A stretch of DNA of 7,794 nucleotides from Gammaproteobacteria bacterium. GTDB lineage: Bacteria; Pseudomonadota; Gammaproteobacteria; Pseudomonadales; Pseudomonadaceae. The notes below the pieces were generated by a model that had not been told where the DNA came from, did not search any database, and saw only the letters and a list, made by a program, of their open reading frames with translations. The DNA lies in NCBI GenBank assembly GCA_012735335.1, contig JAAYHO010000191.1, forward strand, positions 1 through 7,794, read 5' to 3'. A program made the translations under genes and the position numbers. Positions 6,595 through 7,794 of the stretch are shown piece by piece; the stretch's first letter is position 1, and every line of letters begins with the position of its first letter.

Positions 6595-7794
6595 AGTTCA
6601 TGTGTCCCAGTTTTTCGTCGGTCTGACCGAACAGGGTGGTCAGGCGTGGGCGCAGATAGTCCTGGATCGCCTGCTCGGGCACCTCGTTGAGCAGCTCGTT
6701 GATAAAGCCGAAGCTGAGCATGCGGATCGCCTCTTCCCGGGTCACACCACGGCTCTGCAGATAGAAGATCGAGGTCTCGTCCAGCTGGGCAATGGTCGCA
6801 CCGTGACCGCAGCGCACGTCGTCGGCGTAGATCTCCAATTCCGGCTTGGTATTGATCTCCGCAGTCGGCGAGGTCAGCAGGTTGCGGTTGCTCATCTCGG
6901 CAAAGGTCTTCTGCGCATCCTGATGGATATGGATGCGGCCGTTGAAGACTGCCTTGGCCGAGTCGCCGATGATGCCCCGGAAGACTTCATCGGTGGTGCA
7001 ATGGGCTACCCGGTGCTCGACGTTGGTGTGATAGTCGATCAATTGCTTGTTGCGCGGCAGGTACACGCCGTTCAGCCCCAGATGGGCGCCCTCGCCCCGG
7101 TGATTGACGTGGTAGTCGATCCGCTTGAGGCGGCTGCCCTGGGCCAGGGTAAAGCCGAGGAAGCGCGCATCGCGGTGCAGATCCACATGGATGCCACCGA
7201 CGTGCAGCAGGTCTTCCTGCTCAAGGTTGATGCGGTAGTGCTGCATCTGGGCGTTGTTGCCCACCACCACCTCGGTCTGGCTGTTGACGAACAGGTTCTG
7301 CTGCTCGTCACCGGAGACGTAGTGCTCGATCAGTTCCGCCTCGGCATTGTCTTCCAGCACCACCAGCAGCCGCTGGTTGCTCAGGGCCGGTTGCGTCTCG
7401 GGGGTGGCGACGTTGACCACATACACCGGTTTATCCAGCTTCTGGCCGCGGGGTACGTGGATCAGGATGCCATCCACCAGCAGCGCATCGTTCAGAGCGC
7501 CGAACAGGTGCAGGGAGGAGTCCATCACCTGGCCGAGGTGCTTGGCAATCAGCTGCTGCTGAGCGCTGTCGGCAGTGCTGAAGCGCACCACACCGGCGGG
7601 CAGCTCGCTGGAGTGCTCCGGGCGGAAGTGGCCATTGATGAAGACCAGACGGGTAGCATCGACCGCGATGGGGTCGATCGCTTCCTGCCAGGCGCAGTTG
7701 TTCACCGTGGCCCAGCGTGACGGATTGTCGTGCTGCAGGGGCAGCAGCGGGGTATATTTCCAGGCTTCAGTCTTGCGGGTTGGCCACAGGGCAC
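6587..7794 (-). CDS. sufD: SufD, subunit of the SufBCD Fe-S scaffold (5' end cut by window edge)
   Basis: SufD pairs with SufB and two SufC ATPases to build Fe-S clusters. The reading frame is open to the right edge and 401 residues are visible; E. coli SufD has 423, so only the N-terminal tip is missing. Residues encoded at 7792-7706 read WPTRKTEAWKYTPL near the start, a hallmark of the SufD N-terminal helical region, which shows that the GTG at 7705 is internal and not the start. A right-handed beta-helix core follows, recognisable by its repeating short strands. The C-terminal motif VRCGHGAT contains the histidine (codon at 6803-6805) equivalent to E. coli His360, which faces a SufB cysteine at the cluster assembly site. 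FYLQSRG and an MLSFGFINE segment complete the family pattern. The gene ends within the first codons of sufS. sufB and sufC are expected beyond the right edge. Confidence 0.96.
   Translation of the reverse strand, partial: ALWPTRKTEAWKYTPLLPLQHDNPSRWATVNNCAWQEAIDPIAVDATRLVFINGHFRPEHSSELPAGVVRFSTADSAQQQLIAKHLGQVMDSSLHLFGALNDALLVDGILIHVPRGQKLDKPVYVVNVATPETQPALSNQRLLVVLEDNAEAELIEHYVSGDEQQNLFVNSQTEVVVGNNAQMQHYRINLEQEDLLHVGGIHVDLHRDARFLGFTLAQGSRLKRIDYHVNHRGEGAHLGLNGVYLPRNKQLIDYHTNVEHRVAHCTTDEVFRGIIGDSAKAVFNGRIHIHQDAQKTFAEMSNRNLLTSPTAEINTKPELEIYADDVRCGHGATIAQLDETSIFYLQSRGVTREEAIRMLSFGFINELLNEVPEQAIQDYLRPRLTTLFGQTDEKLGHMNYE

Noticed and set aside
5470..6690. Plus-strand open frame of about 400 codons opposite sufS
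   Set aside because: Fully antisense to sufS, which has all its catalytic residues; the translation has no family features.
6587..7705. GTG at 7705 as the sufD start
   Set aside because: The frame continues upstream with conserved SufD N-terminal sequence (codons 7792-7706), so the GTG is an internal valine.
6470..7720. Plus-strand open frame of about 416 codons opposite sufD
   Set aside because: Antisense to sufD; the Val/Leu/Gln-rich translation mirrors sufD codons and shows no domain.
1..7794. tRNA, rRNA, CRISPR arrays, insertion sequences or integration sites
   Set aside because: Coding genes fill nearly the whole window; the only gaps over 20 nt are 2859-2927 and 3939-4015, and neither holds such a structure.

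Overview
The window is a compact, high-GC bacterial segment in which every supportable gene lies on the minus strand, so transcription runs from high to low coordinates. Two blocks are present. The protein sequences look gammaproteobacterial. A Suf operon containing sufT, next to diguanylate cyclases and a type 1 periplasmic binding protein, would suit the Pseudomonadales, for example the Halopseudomonas group. That placement is inference from sequence flavour and was not tested by a search.

Right block (7794 down to about 3993): the end of a Suf iron-sulfur cluster assembly operon, in the order sufD (5' end cut by the window edge), sufS, a sufA-type carrier, sufT, sufE. Junctions are an 8-nt overlap (sufD/sufS) or gaps of 4, 1 and 9 nt, so this is one translationally tight transcription unit. 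SufS takes sulfur from cysteine, SufE accepts and passes on the persulfide, SufD belongs to the SufBCD scaffold (sufB and sufC presumably lie beyond the right edge), SufA is an A-type cluster carrier, and SufT is a MIP18-family maturation factor. The catalytic or ligand residues I looked for are intact. A 9-bp hairpin sits directly behind sufE.

Left block (3938 down to 1): three genes that look like c-di-GMP signalling. First comes a six-helix membrane diguanylate cyclase with GGEEF and an intact RxxD inhibitory site. After a 69-nt AT-rich gap comes a secreted type 1 periplasmic binding protein. Its stop overlaps (ATGA) the start of a second, larger membrane diguanylate cyclase with a periplasmic loop, HAMP-like linker, coiled coil, GAF-like region and GGEEF. 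This cyclase runs off the left edge; 581 codons are visible without a stop.

No ABC permease or ATPase gene accompanies the binding protein. The most interesting reading is that it is the ligand-sensing partner of the overlapping cyclase, comparable in logic to NspS-MbaA or LuxP-LuxQ, rather than a transport component. No RNA genes, mobile elements, CRISPR arrays or large repeats were seen.
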